From positions 1 to 25,809 of the IMG/VR virus record IMGVR_UViG_3300021356_000147: a stretch of DNA of 25,809 nt; one strand, given 5' to 3'. Both the position numbers and the translations under genes were made by a program. Of the stretch, positions 1 to 7,749 are shown one piece after another (within the stretch, counting starts at the first letter, position 1; the number at the start of each line of letters is the position of its first letter). The stretch comes from a virus. The notes under the pieces were generated by a model. That model was not told the DNA's origin. It saw only the letters and a list, made by a program, of their open reading frames with translations, and searched no databases.

Positions 1-2
1 GA

Positions 3-139
3 GACGAAATACGCGCACGTGAAAATACAATCCAATTGCAGACGGGAGTGGTGCTAAGTATTTCGTGCCGATGAACATGCACGACCCCACCGAACCAAAA
101 CCGGAACCAGAAAAAAATATACCTGGTGAGGATCAATAA
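3..139 (+). pseudogene. Portal protein, C-terminal end only, frame broken near base 24-27
   Basis: The left edge carries the last residues of an HK97-type portal protein, the ring through which DNA enters the head. Bases 3-23 read DEIRARE in one frame. From base 23 or 26 the next frame over reads YNPIADGSGAKYFVPMNM and runs to TAA at 137-139. Together they match the usual portal ending, in which an 'NEVRxxE..NP...G...F.P.NM' stretch precedes a polar tail. Joining them needs one extra base around 24-27, within a run of A. This could be a real deletion, a sequencing error or, less likely, recoding. The position directly before the prohead protease is canonical. The rest of the gene lies outside the window. 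Confidence 0.7.
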
Positions 140-157
140 AACAATAGATTTCTAGCG

Positions 158-748
158 ATGAAAAATAAAGAAACAAGAACATACAATGCAGAACTACGAG
201 CAAGCGAAGACGGTAAGACCGTCACCGGATATGCCGCAGTTTTCAATTCGATGTCTGAAGAAATGTGGGGCTTCCGGGAGCGGATCGACCCCAAAGCCTT
301 CGACAATGCAGATATGAGCGACGTTAGAGCGCTATTCAATCACGATCCTAATATGCTTCTGGCTCGTAGCAGTTCAGGAACGTTGGCGCTAAGTGTAGAC
401 GAAAAAGGGCTTAGATATAGCTTCGAATTACCCGACACTACAGCAGGGCGCGACTTACGCGAAATGCTGAAACGTGGCGATGTAAGCCAAAGCTCTTTCG
501 GTTTCACGATTGCAGAAGATGATTGGGAAGAACGCAAAAACGACGCGGGAGAAGTGGTGGAAACTACAAGGATTATTACAAAGGTACACCGCCTTTTTGA
601 TGTAAGCCCGGTTACTTATCCGGCCTATCCTGACGCGACGGTAGCGATACGAAGCCGCGATAAGTGGCAGGAGGAACACAAGAAAGATTCAAAAACAGCA
701 GTAAAAAACACGCCTTTTCGCGATCGCGCAGAGGACATGTTAATTTAA
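158..748 (+). CDS. Prohead maturation protease (HK97 family, peptidase U35)
   Basis: This serine protease trims the capsid scaffold domain during head maturation. The 196-residue product fits the HK97 prohead protease family in length and pattern. An N-terminal 'GYAAVFN' strand is followed by the catalytic His in LFNHDPN (His62) and the catalytic Ser in the QSSFGF motif (Ser112 or 113). Further on come the 'FDVSPVTYPAYPDA' segment and a charged C-terminal tail. It sits between the portal remnant and the major capsid gene, the standard order. No Shine-Dalgarno sequence precedes the ATG, as is usual in Bacteroidota. Identification is firm; exact cleavage targets cannot be read from sequence. 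Confidence 0.93.
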   Translation: MKNKETRTYNAELRASEDGKTVTGYAAVFNSMSEEMWGFRERIDPKAFDNADMSDVRALFNHDPNMLLARSSSGTLALSVDEKGLRYSFELPDTTAGRDLREMLKRGDVSQSSFGFTIAEDDWEERKNDAGEVVETTRIITKVHRLFDVSPVTYPAYPDATVAIRSRDKWQEEHKKDSKTAVKNTPFRDRAEDMLI

Positions 749-766
749 TAATTTAAAACACAAAAG

Positions 767-1999
767 ATGAAAAGTGTTGCAGATTTGAGGCACGAGTACC
801 TCAATATACGCGAACAGATGCGCGATCTTATCAACCGCGCTAAAGGCGAAAGCCGGGATTTGTCCGATGAAGAAAACGGGCAATTTATGAAAATGCACGA
901 GGATCAAGAAAAGCTTGACAAAGCCATTCAAGCCCGTAGCATTATTACAGGCATGGACGCACAGGTTCAGGGGCAAAACATTCTAGGAATGAACGTTGAG
1001 CCCGAAGACACACGCAGCAACGAAGAGCAATATTTTGATGCGTTTGCCGACTTCATGAAGAACGGACAGCGGGCGAACAAACGCAGCTTGAACGTCCTTG
1101 AAAAGCGGGGTACTTCTACCATTACTACTGAAACAACAGGCGGTATTTATGGTGGCTACGCTGTACCTGAAGAACTGGACCGCGAATGGACAAAAGTTTT
1201 GAAACAATACGGCGGGATGATGTCTGCCGCGCGAGTAATCAGAACGCAAACCGGAGGAACGTGGAACCATACCTACACGGATGATACCGCGACCGCTGCC
1301 TTGCTGACAGTAGAAGCAAGTGCAACCACTTTGCAAGACTTTTCTTTCTCTCGCATTGAGTTAGGTTCTTATACCTACCGCTCTAGCGTATTGCTTTCAA
1401 TGGAAGAAATTCAGGATGAGCAGGTGGGAGTAGTTGGATACCTCAACGAAATGCTAGGTATTCGGATGGGCCGCGCATTAAATACCGCCTTCACGACTGG
1501 CGACGGTTCGAGCAAACCAACCGGACTATTGGCGGCTTCAGGTGGAGCGCCAACTGGAAAGACAGCAGCTAGCGCAACGGCTATCACATCAACCGAAATT
1601 CTCGATCTGATACACAGCGTTGACCCTGCGTACCGCATGGGGCCGAACGTGCGATTAATGTTCAATGATAGCACCCTGGCAGCAATTAAGAAGCTGCAAC
1701 TAGGTAGCTCTGATTCTTCCCCGCTTTGGGTTCCTGATATGCGGAGCGGAGGAGAAGGAAATACAATTTGGGGTTACAATTACGTAATTAATCAGGACAT
1801 GCCGACAATTGCGACCGGGGTTAAGTCTATCGCATTTGGTGACTTTTCCTACTACGTCATTCGCGAAGTACGAACCCCAACCTTTGTACGCCTGAACGAA
1901 CTGTATATGGCCAATCTTTCGCAAGGGTTTTTAGCGTTTAGTCGCTACGACGCAAAACTTATTCCTGTAGGAGCGATCAAGCTCTTAGTACAAGCGTAA
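767..1999 (+). CDS. Major capsid protein (HK97 fold)
   Basis: This is the main shell protein of the head. The 410-residue product starts with a charged helical segment (about residues 1-70, probable coiled coil), which corresponds to the HK97 delta/scaffold domain removed by the protease encoded just upstream. The rest has the family features: an N-arm after the 'EEQYFDAFADFMKNG' region, a 'GGYAVPEELDREWTKVLKQYG' E-loop/spine area, and a C-terminal part with 'TGDGSSKPTGLL' and the 'AFGDFSYYVIREV' strand seen in this fold. The start lies after an A-rich leader. The stop codon shares one base with the next start (TAATG), so the head genes are translationally coupled. Confidence 0.94.
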   Translation: MKSVADLRHEYLNIREQMRDLINRAKGESRDLSDEENGQFMKMHEDQEKLDKAIQARSIITGMDAQVQGQNILGMNVEPEDTRSNEEQYFDAFADFMKNGQRANKRSLNVLEKRGTSTITTETTGGIYGGYAVPEELDREWTKVLKQYGGMMSAARVIRTQTGGTWNHTYTDDTATAALLTVEASATTLQDFSFSRIELGSYTYRSSVLLSMEEIQDEQVGVVGYLNEMLGIRMGRALNTAFTTGDGSSKPTGLLAASGGAPTGKTAASATAITSTEILDLIHSVDPAYRMGPNVRLMFNDSTLAAIKKLQLGSSDSSPLWVPDMRSGGEGNTIWGYNYVINQDMPTIATGVKSIAFGDFSYYVIREVRTPTFVRLNELYMANLSQGFLAFSRYDAKLIPVGAIKLLVQA

Positions 2000-2205
2000 T
2001 GATTGACAAGGTTAAAATACGATTATTGACTAGCGTGTCGGGTGTAGAAATGCACCCGGCAGGCTCGATCATTGAAACCACTGTAAAGGAAGCAACCGGG
2101 CTAATTTCTGCCGGGTTCGCTGAGTTGGTAGAAGAGATCGAAACCGCACAGAGCAAGCCTGCAAGAGCCAGGCAAACTACACGAAGAAGAACAAAGAAAA
2201 AATGA
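1999..2205 (+). CDS. Small capsid-adjacent protein, unknown function
   Basis: This 68-residue protein overlaps the capsid stop by one base and the connector start by four. It has a short beta-rich core (residues 1-45, with 'VKIRLLTSVSG' and 'HPAGSIIETTVKEATGLISAGFAELVEE'), then a very basic tail rich in Arg, Lys and Thr. Small proteins with an 'aGtv..l....A..Li..G.A' pattern often sit between capsid and connector genes in HK97-type phages, and some are head-tail joining or decoration factors. That role is inferred from position and pattern only. The basic tail could contact DNA. Confidence 0.75.
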   Translation: MIDKVKIRLLTSVSGVEMHPAGSIIETTVKEATGLISAGFAELVEEIETAQSKPARARQTTRRRTKKK

Positions 2206-2759
2206 GTTGGAAAGTAACAACCGAGCCTACAAGCGAGCCACTGACGTTGACGGAGGTTAAGAACTATCTGAAGGTAGATTTCACTACCGATGACGACCTA
2301 ATTACCCTGCTGATCAAGTCAGCGCGGCAATGGGTAGAACGGCATTGTAATATCGGATTGCTACCTCAAACAGTTACCGAGCTATGCGATGATTTACCAG
2401 ATACTTTGTCCCGATCCCCGGTTCGTAGCGTGTTAAGTATTAGTTACAAGGACTCCGCAGGAGCTACCCAAACATGGGCAAGCGGTAACTACATAGTTGA
2501 CACCTACGACGAACCGGCACGAATCCGGAAAGCGTACGGAGTTATTAAGCCTACATTGTACGACGAGATAGCGAGAGTGACGGTAGTGTACACAATTGGT
2601 TGGGATGATGCAGGAGCACTACCCGCACCGATCAAACGTGCAATGCTACTAACTATCGCAAATGCTTACGAGAATAGAGAAGATAGTATTAAGCGAATGC
2701 CAACAGCGGCAGAGTACGAACTTCAAAGCGCAGGGTATAGAATATGGCTTTTCCGATAG
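2202..2759 (+). CDS. Head-tail connector protein (gp6 / phiE125 gp8-like)
   Basis: This is the adaptor ring that binds beneath the portal. The N-terminal 'PLTLTEVKNYLKVDFTTDDDLITLLIKSARQWVERHCNIGLL' helical signature (residues 12-54) is the hallmark of the gp6-like/phiE125 gp8 connector family. A beta-rich middle ('YKDSAGATQTW...NYIVDTYDEPARI') and the helical end 'PIKRAMLLTIANAYENRE' (about residues 146-161) follow as expected. The 185-residue length is normal for the family. It overlaps the previous gene by four bases and the next by 16, inside the head-completion operon. Confidence 0.87.
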   Translation: MSWKVTTEPTSEPLTLTEVKNYLKVDFTTDDDLITLLIKSARQWVERHCNIGLLPQTVTELCDDLPDTLSRSPVRSVLSISYKDSAGATQTWASGNYIVDTYDEPARIRKAYGVIKPTLYDEIARVTVVYTIGWDDAGALPAPIKRAMLLTIANAYENREDSIKRMPTAAEYELQSAGYRIWLFR

Positions 2760-3196
2760 GCGAACATAATAACAAGAAAGAGCGCATTGGTAGAATGCGT
2801 CACCAAGTGCGATTTGTGTCACCGCACACCTCGATTGACGCGGTAGGCGGAGAAGTACATACATGGGTAACAGGAGATTCGATTTGGGCAAATGTGGATT
2901 ACAAACAAGTGGATAGTGATGATCGGATGATTGCAGACCGATACACAAACATAACAAGCGCACTGACGACGATCCGCTACAACGCAGAAATAGAGGCACA
3001 ATACCGGATGATTTTTGACGGCCTGGAATGGGAAATACGATCAATCCTACCCTACTCGCATAATCGGTACATGCAGTTAGAAGTGGTGCAGTACTTAGGA
3101 GATAGCGACAGTAACGACGACGGAGGACTATTGATAGACGATAACGATTTCCCTTTGATCGACGACGACGGTACATTTTTATCGGACGATGGATGA
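2744..3196 (+). CDS. Head closure / head-tail adaptor protein (SPP1 gp16-like)
   Basis: This protein forms the stopper ring between connector and tail. Residues about 15-125 match the family pattern: 'IGRMRHQVRF' first strand, 'DAVGGEVHTWVTGDSIWANVDYKQ' in the middle, then 'IRYNAEIEAQYRMIFDGLEWEIRSI' and a final 'YMQLEVVQYL' strand. The last 28 residues are strikingly acidic (runs of Asp in DSDSNDDGG and LIDDDGTFLSDDG) and look like an added tail with an internal 'LLIDDNDFPLIDDDG' repeat. The true start could be the later Met at codon 18, because the first 17 residues overlap the connector gene and lie outside the domain. Confidence 0.82.
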   Translation: MAFPIGEHNNKKERIGRMRHQVRFVSPHTSIDAVGGEVHTWVTGDSIWANVDYKQVDSDDRMIADRYTNITSALTTIRYNAEIEAQYRMIFDGLEWEIRSILPYSHNRYMQLEVVQYLGDSDSNDDGGLLIDDNDFPLIDDDGTFLSDDG

Positions 3197-3746
3197 AGCG
3201 ATTAAGATAGATAAGGTTGAGTTGCAAAAGGCGCTCAAAGAATTGGACAAAGTTGCGAATCGCTTTGCAGATACAGAATGGCGGCGGGCTACGATGCAGA
3301 AAGCAAGTAAAACAGTAGTGATTTCAGCCAAGGGCATAGCGATGAATAAAGGACTGAAATCAAAAAAAGTACATTATTACTATCGACTTAAACAAGGGAA
3401 AATAAAGTCAGGGGATAACTTAAAAGAACGCATAGCTATTCATCCCGGCAATCTGATTAACAGTTTGATGTACCTGAACAAAACTAAGCGGCTGAAAACA
3501 CCAAATGCGGTGATAGGGCCAAAAATCAAAAGGAGGATTACATCTAAAAACATTGGCCGAAATCCGGGCAACTCTTCCGGCTACTATGCAGCGATGGCTA
3601 AGAATTACAAAAGCCGAGAAGACTTTAGGCGAGATATTATGGAACCCGCATTAGCAGCGCAAAGAAAGACGGTGCTAATTATTGTAAGCGGAGAAATAGA
3701 GAAACGAAGAAAAGCAACAACGATCCAATTAAGCTTCTGGAAATGA
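3189..3746 (+). CDS. HK97 gp10-like head-tail joining protein
   Basis: This 185-residue, strongly basic protein belongs by pattern and place to the HK97 gp10 / tail-completion family, which helps join finished heads and tails. Visible features are the N-terminal helix 'LQKALKELDKVANRFADTEWRRATMQKASKTVVISAKG', a basic linker, 'IHPGNLINSLMYLN', 'AVIGPKIKRR' and the 'YYAAMAKNYKSREDFRRDIMEPAL' C-terminal helix. It lies between the head closure and tail terminator genes, as in other siphoviruses. It overlaps both neighbours by a few bases, suggesting coupled translation. The family match is made by eye from pattern and order. Confidence 0.78.
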   Translation: MDEAIKIDKVELQKALKELDKVANRFADTEWRRATMQKASKTVVISAKGIAMNKGLKSKKVHYYYRLKQGKIKSGDNLKERIAIHPGNLINSLMYLNKTKRLKTPNAVIGPKIKRRITSKNIGRNPGNSSGYYAAMAKNYKSREDFRRDIMEPALAAQRKTVLIIVSGEIEKRRKATTIQLSFWK

Positions 3747-4138
3747 GTAGAAAAACACACAAGGCGGTGTATAGCATTTTGGCAAACGATTCGACCGTAA
3801 CGGCGGCGTTAGGCACTAGGTTGTATCCGACATTTGTTCCAGAAAATATCAAGTTTCCCGCGCTCATCTACCGAATTACAGAGAAGCAACCGCAGGACAC
3901 AAAGGATGGTGTAATAGGCAGCGTGGACACGTTGTTGATTGAGTTATACGACGAACGAGCAGAACGATTAGTCGACACAGCCGATACGATACGAACAGCG
4001 CTGGATAGATACCGGGGAACGGTGGCAGATGTCGCAATAGATAGAACGATATACGAAGGCGCAAGTGATGAGGTTCTGATTCCCGAATTAGCACTTTTCC
4101 ACTTGACGCAACAGTATAGAATAAGAGTAAAATATTAA
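3743..4138 (+). CDS. Tail terminator / completion protein (DUF3168-like)
   Basis: The 131-residue product shows the DUF3168 pattern: 'AVYSILANDSTVTAALGTRLYPTFVPENIKFPALIYRITEKQPQDTKDG' followed by 'DTLLIELYDERAERLVDTADTIRTALDRYRG'. Proteins of this group cap the tail tube at the head-proximal end, like lambda gpU. The position directly before the tail tube gene supports this. The ATG overlaps the end of the gp10-like gene (ATGA), and 18 A-rich bases separate its stop from the tail tube start. Fold and location agree, so confidence is good; no experimental data are implied. Confidence 0.85.
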   Translation: MSRKTHKAVYSILANDSTVTAALGTRLYPTFVPENIKFPALIYRITEKQPQDTKDGVIGSVDTLLIELYDERAERLVDTADTIRTALDRYRGTVADVAIDRTIYEGASDEVLIPELALFHLTQQYRIRVKY

Positions 4139-4156
4139 CAAAAAAAATAAACGAAC

Positions 4157-4588
4157 ATGGCACAGACCGCAGGGGTGCTTAATGGCACAGACTTTCGAAT
4201 TTGGGTATCAGGCGAAGCGATAGGATACAGTACTTCCTGTAGCTTCTCTATGACTGCCGAAAAACGCGAAACGATACATAAGGATAATCCGGGTAGTGGC
4301 TGGACTACTTTCTCCATTGGGCAAAAGTCCGCTACGATTTCGGTGGATGCTTTCTACAATACCGATGCGAATACAGCCTATAGCGACCGGAAAGACCCGG
4401 ACGACATTGCAGCGCTATTCATTAATGAAACGCCTTTTGAGTGGCAGTTTCGCGCCGCTTCAGGGGATGATATGTATAGCGGTTCAGGCTATGTAACGGA
4501 GATGAGTATAGACTCACCTGTAGAAGATAACGCAACCTACTCGATGACAATTGATGTAAATGGGGCGGTGACGATTGGTAATTATTAA
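4157..4588 (+). CDS. Major tail tube protein (TP901-1 family)
   Basis: This is the repeating subunit of the tail tube. The 143 residues give an all-beta protein with the family's signature start 'GTDFRIWVSGEAIGYSTSCSFSMTAEKRETIHKDNPGSGWTTFSIGQKSATISVDAFYN' and end 'GYVTEMSIDSPVEDNATYSMTIDVNGAVTI'. The length is typical of TP901-1-type tube proteins. A strong A-rich leader (acaaaaaaaataaacgaac) precedes the ATG, consistent with high expression. It sits between the tail terminator and the chaperone genes. The absence of any sheath gene nearby supports a non-contractile tail. Confidence 0.9.
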   Translation: MAQTAGVLNGTDFRIWVSGEAIGYSTSCSFSMTAEKRETIHKDNPGSGWTTFSIGQKSATISVDAFYNTDANTAYSDRKDPDDIAALFINETPFEWQFRAASGDDMYSGSGYVTEMSIDSPVEDNATYSMTIDVNGAVTIGNY

Positions 4589-4604
4589 ACAAAGATGAAA
4601 AAGG

Positions 4605-4982
4605 ATGTACACGAACGTAACGATTGATGGCACAGACTACCCTGTAAGTTTCGGAATGAACGCACTTGCAAAATTCACCCGGAACGCGGGGTTGAGCTTA
4701 AAGGAATTAGGTAATCTTGATGAACATTTAGACTTAGAAAATACACTAATCCTGGTATGGTGTGGATTGGCTGACGGTTTCCGCAAAGCCCGAAAGGACG
4801 GAGCGGCAACCGGTCAATTCACGCTCGCCGTTGAGGACGTGGGCGATTTGCTCGACCAAGACAGCGAAGCCCTTTCAAGGATTATGGACGTTTTCAATGT
4901 CGCAATGCCGGAGCCGGGAAACGTGAAAAAGCAAGCACCGAAGAAACGACGAACAACAAAGAAACAAGCTGGGCAGAGCTAG
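4605..4982 (+). CDS. Tail assembly chaperone, G-like part
   Basis: This 125-residue protein lies where lambda gpG lies, between tail tube and tape measure. The N-terminal domain reads 'YPVSFGMNALAKFTRNAGLSLKELGNLDEHLDLENTLILVWCGLADGFRKA', a pattern common in phage tail assembly chaperones, followed by an acidic middle and a short basic tail rich in Lys and Arg. The following ORF is in the -1 frame and remains open back to base 4835. Ribosomes slipping back one base inside the A-rich end (for instance at G AAA AAG, 4925-4931) would give a longer G-T fusion of about 236 residues. Confidence 0.82.
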   Translation: MYTNVTIDGTDYPVSFGMNALAKFTRNAGLSLKELGNLDEHLDLENTLILVWCGLADGFRKARKDGAATGQFTLAVEDVGDLLDQDSEALSRIMDVFNVAMPEPGNVKKQAPKKRRTTKKQAGQS

Positions 4983-5314
4983 AAAAGTTGGCGTTGGGTA
5001 GCTTGCGTATGTCGGAACAAGAGTACAACGATACGACATTGCGCAGATTGCAGTATCGAATCGAGGGATTCTTTGAAGTGGAGAGCCGCCGCGAGCGGTA
5101 CGAATGGGAGCGCGTAAGATGGCAAAGTGCTTTAATACTGCAAATGTTTGCTAAGAAAGGACGTAAGATCAAGCCGCAGGACATCACTATTTTCCCCTGG
5201 GAGAAAGAAGCAAAAACGATACCGGCAGGGCGCAAAATGTCGCCCGAAGAGATCAAATCTAAGTTTGCGGAAACAGACAAAAGAATGCGAGAAAAATGGC
5301 AAAAAACAGGCTGA
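4835..5314 (+). CDS. Tail assembly chaperone, T-like extension (probably made by -1 frameshift)
   Basis: This ORF is in the -1 frame relative to the upstream chaperone and stays open from 4835 to 5314. It has no convincing start of its own: the first candidate is a TTG at 4988 with no supporting leader. Its core 'SWAELEKLALGSLRMSEQEYNDTTLRRLQYRIEGFFEV' begins upstream of that TTG, at about 4967. This resembles the T-domain and GTA-type chaperone pattern (W..L...A.G.L..s..E......r). I therefore read it as the C-terminal half of a programmed frameshift product that binds tape measure protein during tail assembly. It overlaps the tape measure start by 19 bases. Confidence 0.72.
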   Translation, partial: GRGRFARPRQRSPFKDYGRFQCRNAGAGKREKASTEETTNNKETSWAELEKLALGSLRMSEQEYNDTTLRRLQYRIEGFFEVESRRERYEWERVRWQSALILQMFAKKGRKIKPQDITIFPWEKEAKTIPAGRKMSPEEIKSKFAETDKRMREKWQKTG

Positions 5315-7749
5315 ATATAATTCTTGGCGTTGATGTCGGGCAGTTGGAAAGACAGCTCAACAAGGCAAAGCGCAGTCTAAACAAGTTTTCACGCGATGTA
5401 GAAAGGGTTGGCTCTACGTTAACGCAAAAAATCAGTGGCCCTATCGCGGCGCTAGGTGGGGTAAGCGTAAAAGTTTTTGCTGACTTTGAACTAGCGATGG
5501 CGAAAGTCAAAGCCGTCTCTGGCGCAACTGAAAAAGCGTTTGCTGACCTAAAAGATAGTGCGCTTGAATTAGGCCGAACAACTCAATTCACCGCTTCACA
5601 GGTAGCAGGACTGCAACTTAACTTATCAAAGCTTGGGTTTTCTCCTAAAGAAATCGAACAATCTACAGCCGCAATCTTAGACTTAGCACTCGCTACAGGC
5701 GAGGACTTAGCGCAATCGGCAACGGTCGCCGCTTCAACGCTTAGGGGTTTTGGCTTAGATGCTACCGAGATGCTCCGAGTGAGCAATGTCATGGCTGATA
5801 GTTTTTCAAGTACCGCGCTAGATTTGCAAAAATTTGGTGACGCAATGGCTTATGTTGCACCTGTCGCGACGCAGGCCGGGGCAAGTATGGAGCAAACTAC
5901 TGCCGTGTTAGGTACGCTGGTTAACAGGGGTGTTGATGCATCTAGCGCTGGCGCTGCGCTAAGAAATATATTCTTAGACCTAGCAGACAAGGGTTTGACA
6001 TGGAATGAAGCAATGGAGAAGGTTAGGGGTTCTACTAATCCGCTATCTACCTCTATGGAGCTTTTCGGGAAACGTGGCGCAACAGTAGCCACTATCATTG
6101 CCAATAATAGGGAGGAAATAACAGGGCTTACGGCTGACTTCATGGATAGCGAAGAAGAGGCGCGGCGCATGGCTGAGGTAATGGAAAATACGTTATCTGG
6201 TAGCTTTGAAAAATTAAAGTCAGCAGCGGAGGGCGCAGCCATTAGTCTTGGTGAAATATTAGCGCCGTATATCCGAAAAGCAGCAGACCGACTAAACGAA
6301 TTAATAACAAGATTCAACGAGCTTTCCCCTGAAACAAAGAGCGCTATAATAAGATTTGCGGGAATCGCCGCAGCAATCGGGCCGTTGCTTTTAGGTATTG
6401 CTGGACTAGCGCAAGGCATTGTGTTCATTGGCACAGGCTTAGCAGCGTTGGCTGGCCCGGCTGGACTTATTATAGCTGTTTTTGTAGCTATAGGATTGGC
6501 GGCAAGTAATCTAATAAAACGTTTTGGCGGCGTAGACAAAGCACTTATTTTTTTTCGTGCAAAAGTTGATGCTTTTGTGGCTGCTACAAAAGCAGCGGTA
6601 AATGGGTTAGTGGAAACATTGATTAGTCCGTTTAAAGCGCTAAAGCAAGCATCGTCTGGCGACTTTAAGGCAGCGCTGAACACGCTAAAAGGGGATGGAA
6701 AATCATTAGCGGAGAACATAAGCAATGTATATAATGAAACATTAGAAAACTCTCTTAGGGAAGGTGCTAAGCGAATGTTTGCTAACGAATACAGGCGCGA
6801 GCTAGCAAGCGGGGCTGATGGCGTAGAAGATGTTTTGAAAAGCAAAATTGATTCTATCCAAGGCTTGTTCAACCTGGAAGGTGACCTGACTCCGAACCTT
6901 AGCGGCAGCGGTGGCGATAAAGACGGCGATAAAGATGCAACGCAAAAAATAACAGTCACACCCGAAATAGAATTTTTAGACGCTGACGTGGAAGGATTGG
7001 GCGAGTTTGATTTTAGTATAGACGAAACAGCGGTGTTTACATTAGACGCATACCGCGAAGGGCTGGAAAAAGCAACCGAAGCGTCTAGGCTATTCGGTGC
7101 TACTGCTGGCGATGTATTACAGGAAAAGCTGAACTATACGAAGCAGTCTATACAGTCACTTCTGGACGAAGGTTACACTCCGCAAAGTGAAGCGGTTCAG
7201 ACACTGATGGAGCAATACAATTTACTAGGCAGTGAGTTGGATATACTTAACGAGAAGCAAGGACTTTTTGCACAACAGATACAAGCAGTTTCTGGTGTAG
7301 TTGGCAGTGTTCTTACAAGCGCTTTTGATGGGTTCTTTCAGATCATCGAACAAGGAGGAAAAAACGCTTTTGAGGGATTTGTTCAGGGTGCAAAAAAAGC
7401 GCTCGTGGACTTAGTTAAGCAACTAACGATAACATTGGCGAAAGCGGTTGCAGTGGCTGCCGTTATGTCAATTATCTTTCCCGGTTCAACCGCAACAGCA
7501 GGAGGATTTAAGGCCATATTTGGCAGCGTTTTTTCTGGAATACCTCTCGCCACCGGCGGTATCATTCCCCCAGGATACCCCAACGACACTTTCCCGGCTC
7601 GCTTATCTTCAGGGGAGGCTGTTATTCCGCTTGACAAATTAAACAGATACACAGGTGCAGGTGGCGGTACGTTGGAGGCCCGGATCAGTGGCGAAGACTT
7701 GTTGATATTAATGAAGCAAACAGAAACCAAATATAACAGATTTTCATAG
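5296..7749 (+). CDS. Tape measure protein
   Basis: The 817-residue protein sets tail length and is threaded through the tube. The N-terminal half has the phage minor tail/TMP region: coiled-coil start, then 'FADFELAMAKVKAVSGATEKAFADLKDSALELGRTTQFTASQVAGLQLNLSKLGFS' and 'VTQAGASMEQTTAVLGTLVNRGVDASSAGAALRNIF'. A long hydrophobic Ala/Gly-rich segment at about residues 350-410 and another near 700-730 are typical membrane-interacting TMP segments. The end has 'ATGGIIPPGYPNDTFPARLSSGEAVIPLDKL', a common TMP C-terminal motif. Using the usual rule of about 1.5 angstrom per residue, the tail would be roughly 120 nm long (inference). Confidence 0.94.
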   Translation: MAKNRLNIILGVDVGQLERQLNKAKRSLNKFSRDVERVGSTLTQKISGPIAALGGVSVKVFADFELAMAKVKAVSGATEKAFADLKDSALELGRTTQFTASQVAGLQLNLSKLGFSPKEIEQSTAAILDLALATGEDLAQSATVAASTLRGFGLDATEMLRVSNVMADSFSSTALDLQKFGDAMAYVAPVATQAGASMEQTTAVLGTLVNRGVDASSAGAALRNIFLDLADKGLTWNEAMEKVRGSTNPLSTSMELFGKRGATVATIIANNREEITGLTADFMDSEEEARRMAEVMENTLSGSFEKLKSAAEGAAISLGEILAPYIRKAADRLNELITRFNELSPETKSAIIRFAGIAAAIGPLLLGIAGLAQGIVFIGTGLAALAGPAGLIIAVFVAIGLAASNLIKRFGGVDKALIFFRAKVDAFVAATKAAVNGLVETLISPFKALKQASSGDFKAALNTLKGDGKSLAENISNVYNETLENSLREGAKRMFANEYRRELASGADGVEDVLKSKIDSIQGLFNLEGDLTPNLSGSGGDKDGDKDATQKITVTPEIEFLDADVEGLGEFDFSIDETAVFTLDAYREGLEKATEASRLFGATAGDVLQEKLNYTKQSIQSLLDEGYTPQSEAVQTLMEQYNLLGSELDILNEKQGLFAQQIQAVSGVVGSVLTSAFDGFFQIIEQGGKNAFEGFVQGAKKALVDLVKQLTITLAKAVAVAAVMSIIFPGSTATAGGFKAIFGSVFSGIPLATGGIIPPGYPNDTFPARLSSGEAVIPLDKLNRYTGAGGGTLEARISGEDLLILMKQTETKYNRFS

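Noticed and set aside
2649-3227. Leftward 192-codon frame opposite the connector and head closure genes
   Set aside because: It is a shadow of two well-supported head genes; its product is Cys/Arg/Leu-rich without domain pattern.
5850-6959. Long leftward open frame (369 codons) opposite the tape measure gene
   Set aside because: It lies wholly inside a clear tape measure gene, has low-complexity Ser/Ala/Pro content typical of antisense frames, and no start context or neighbours support it.
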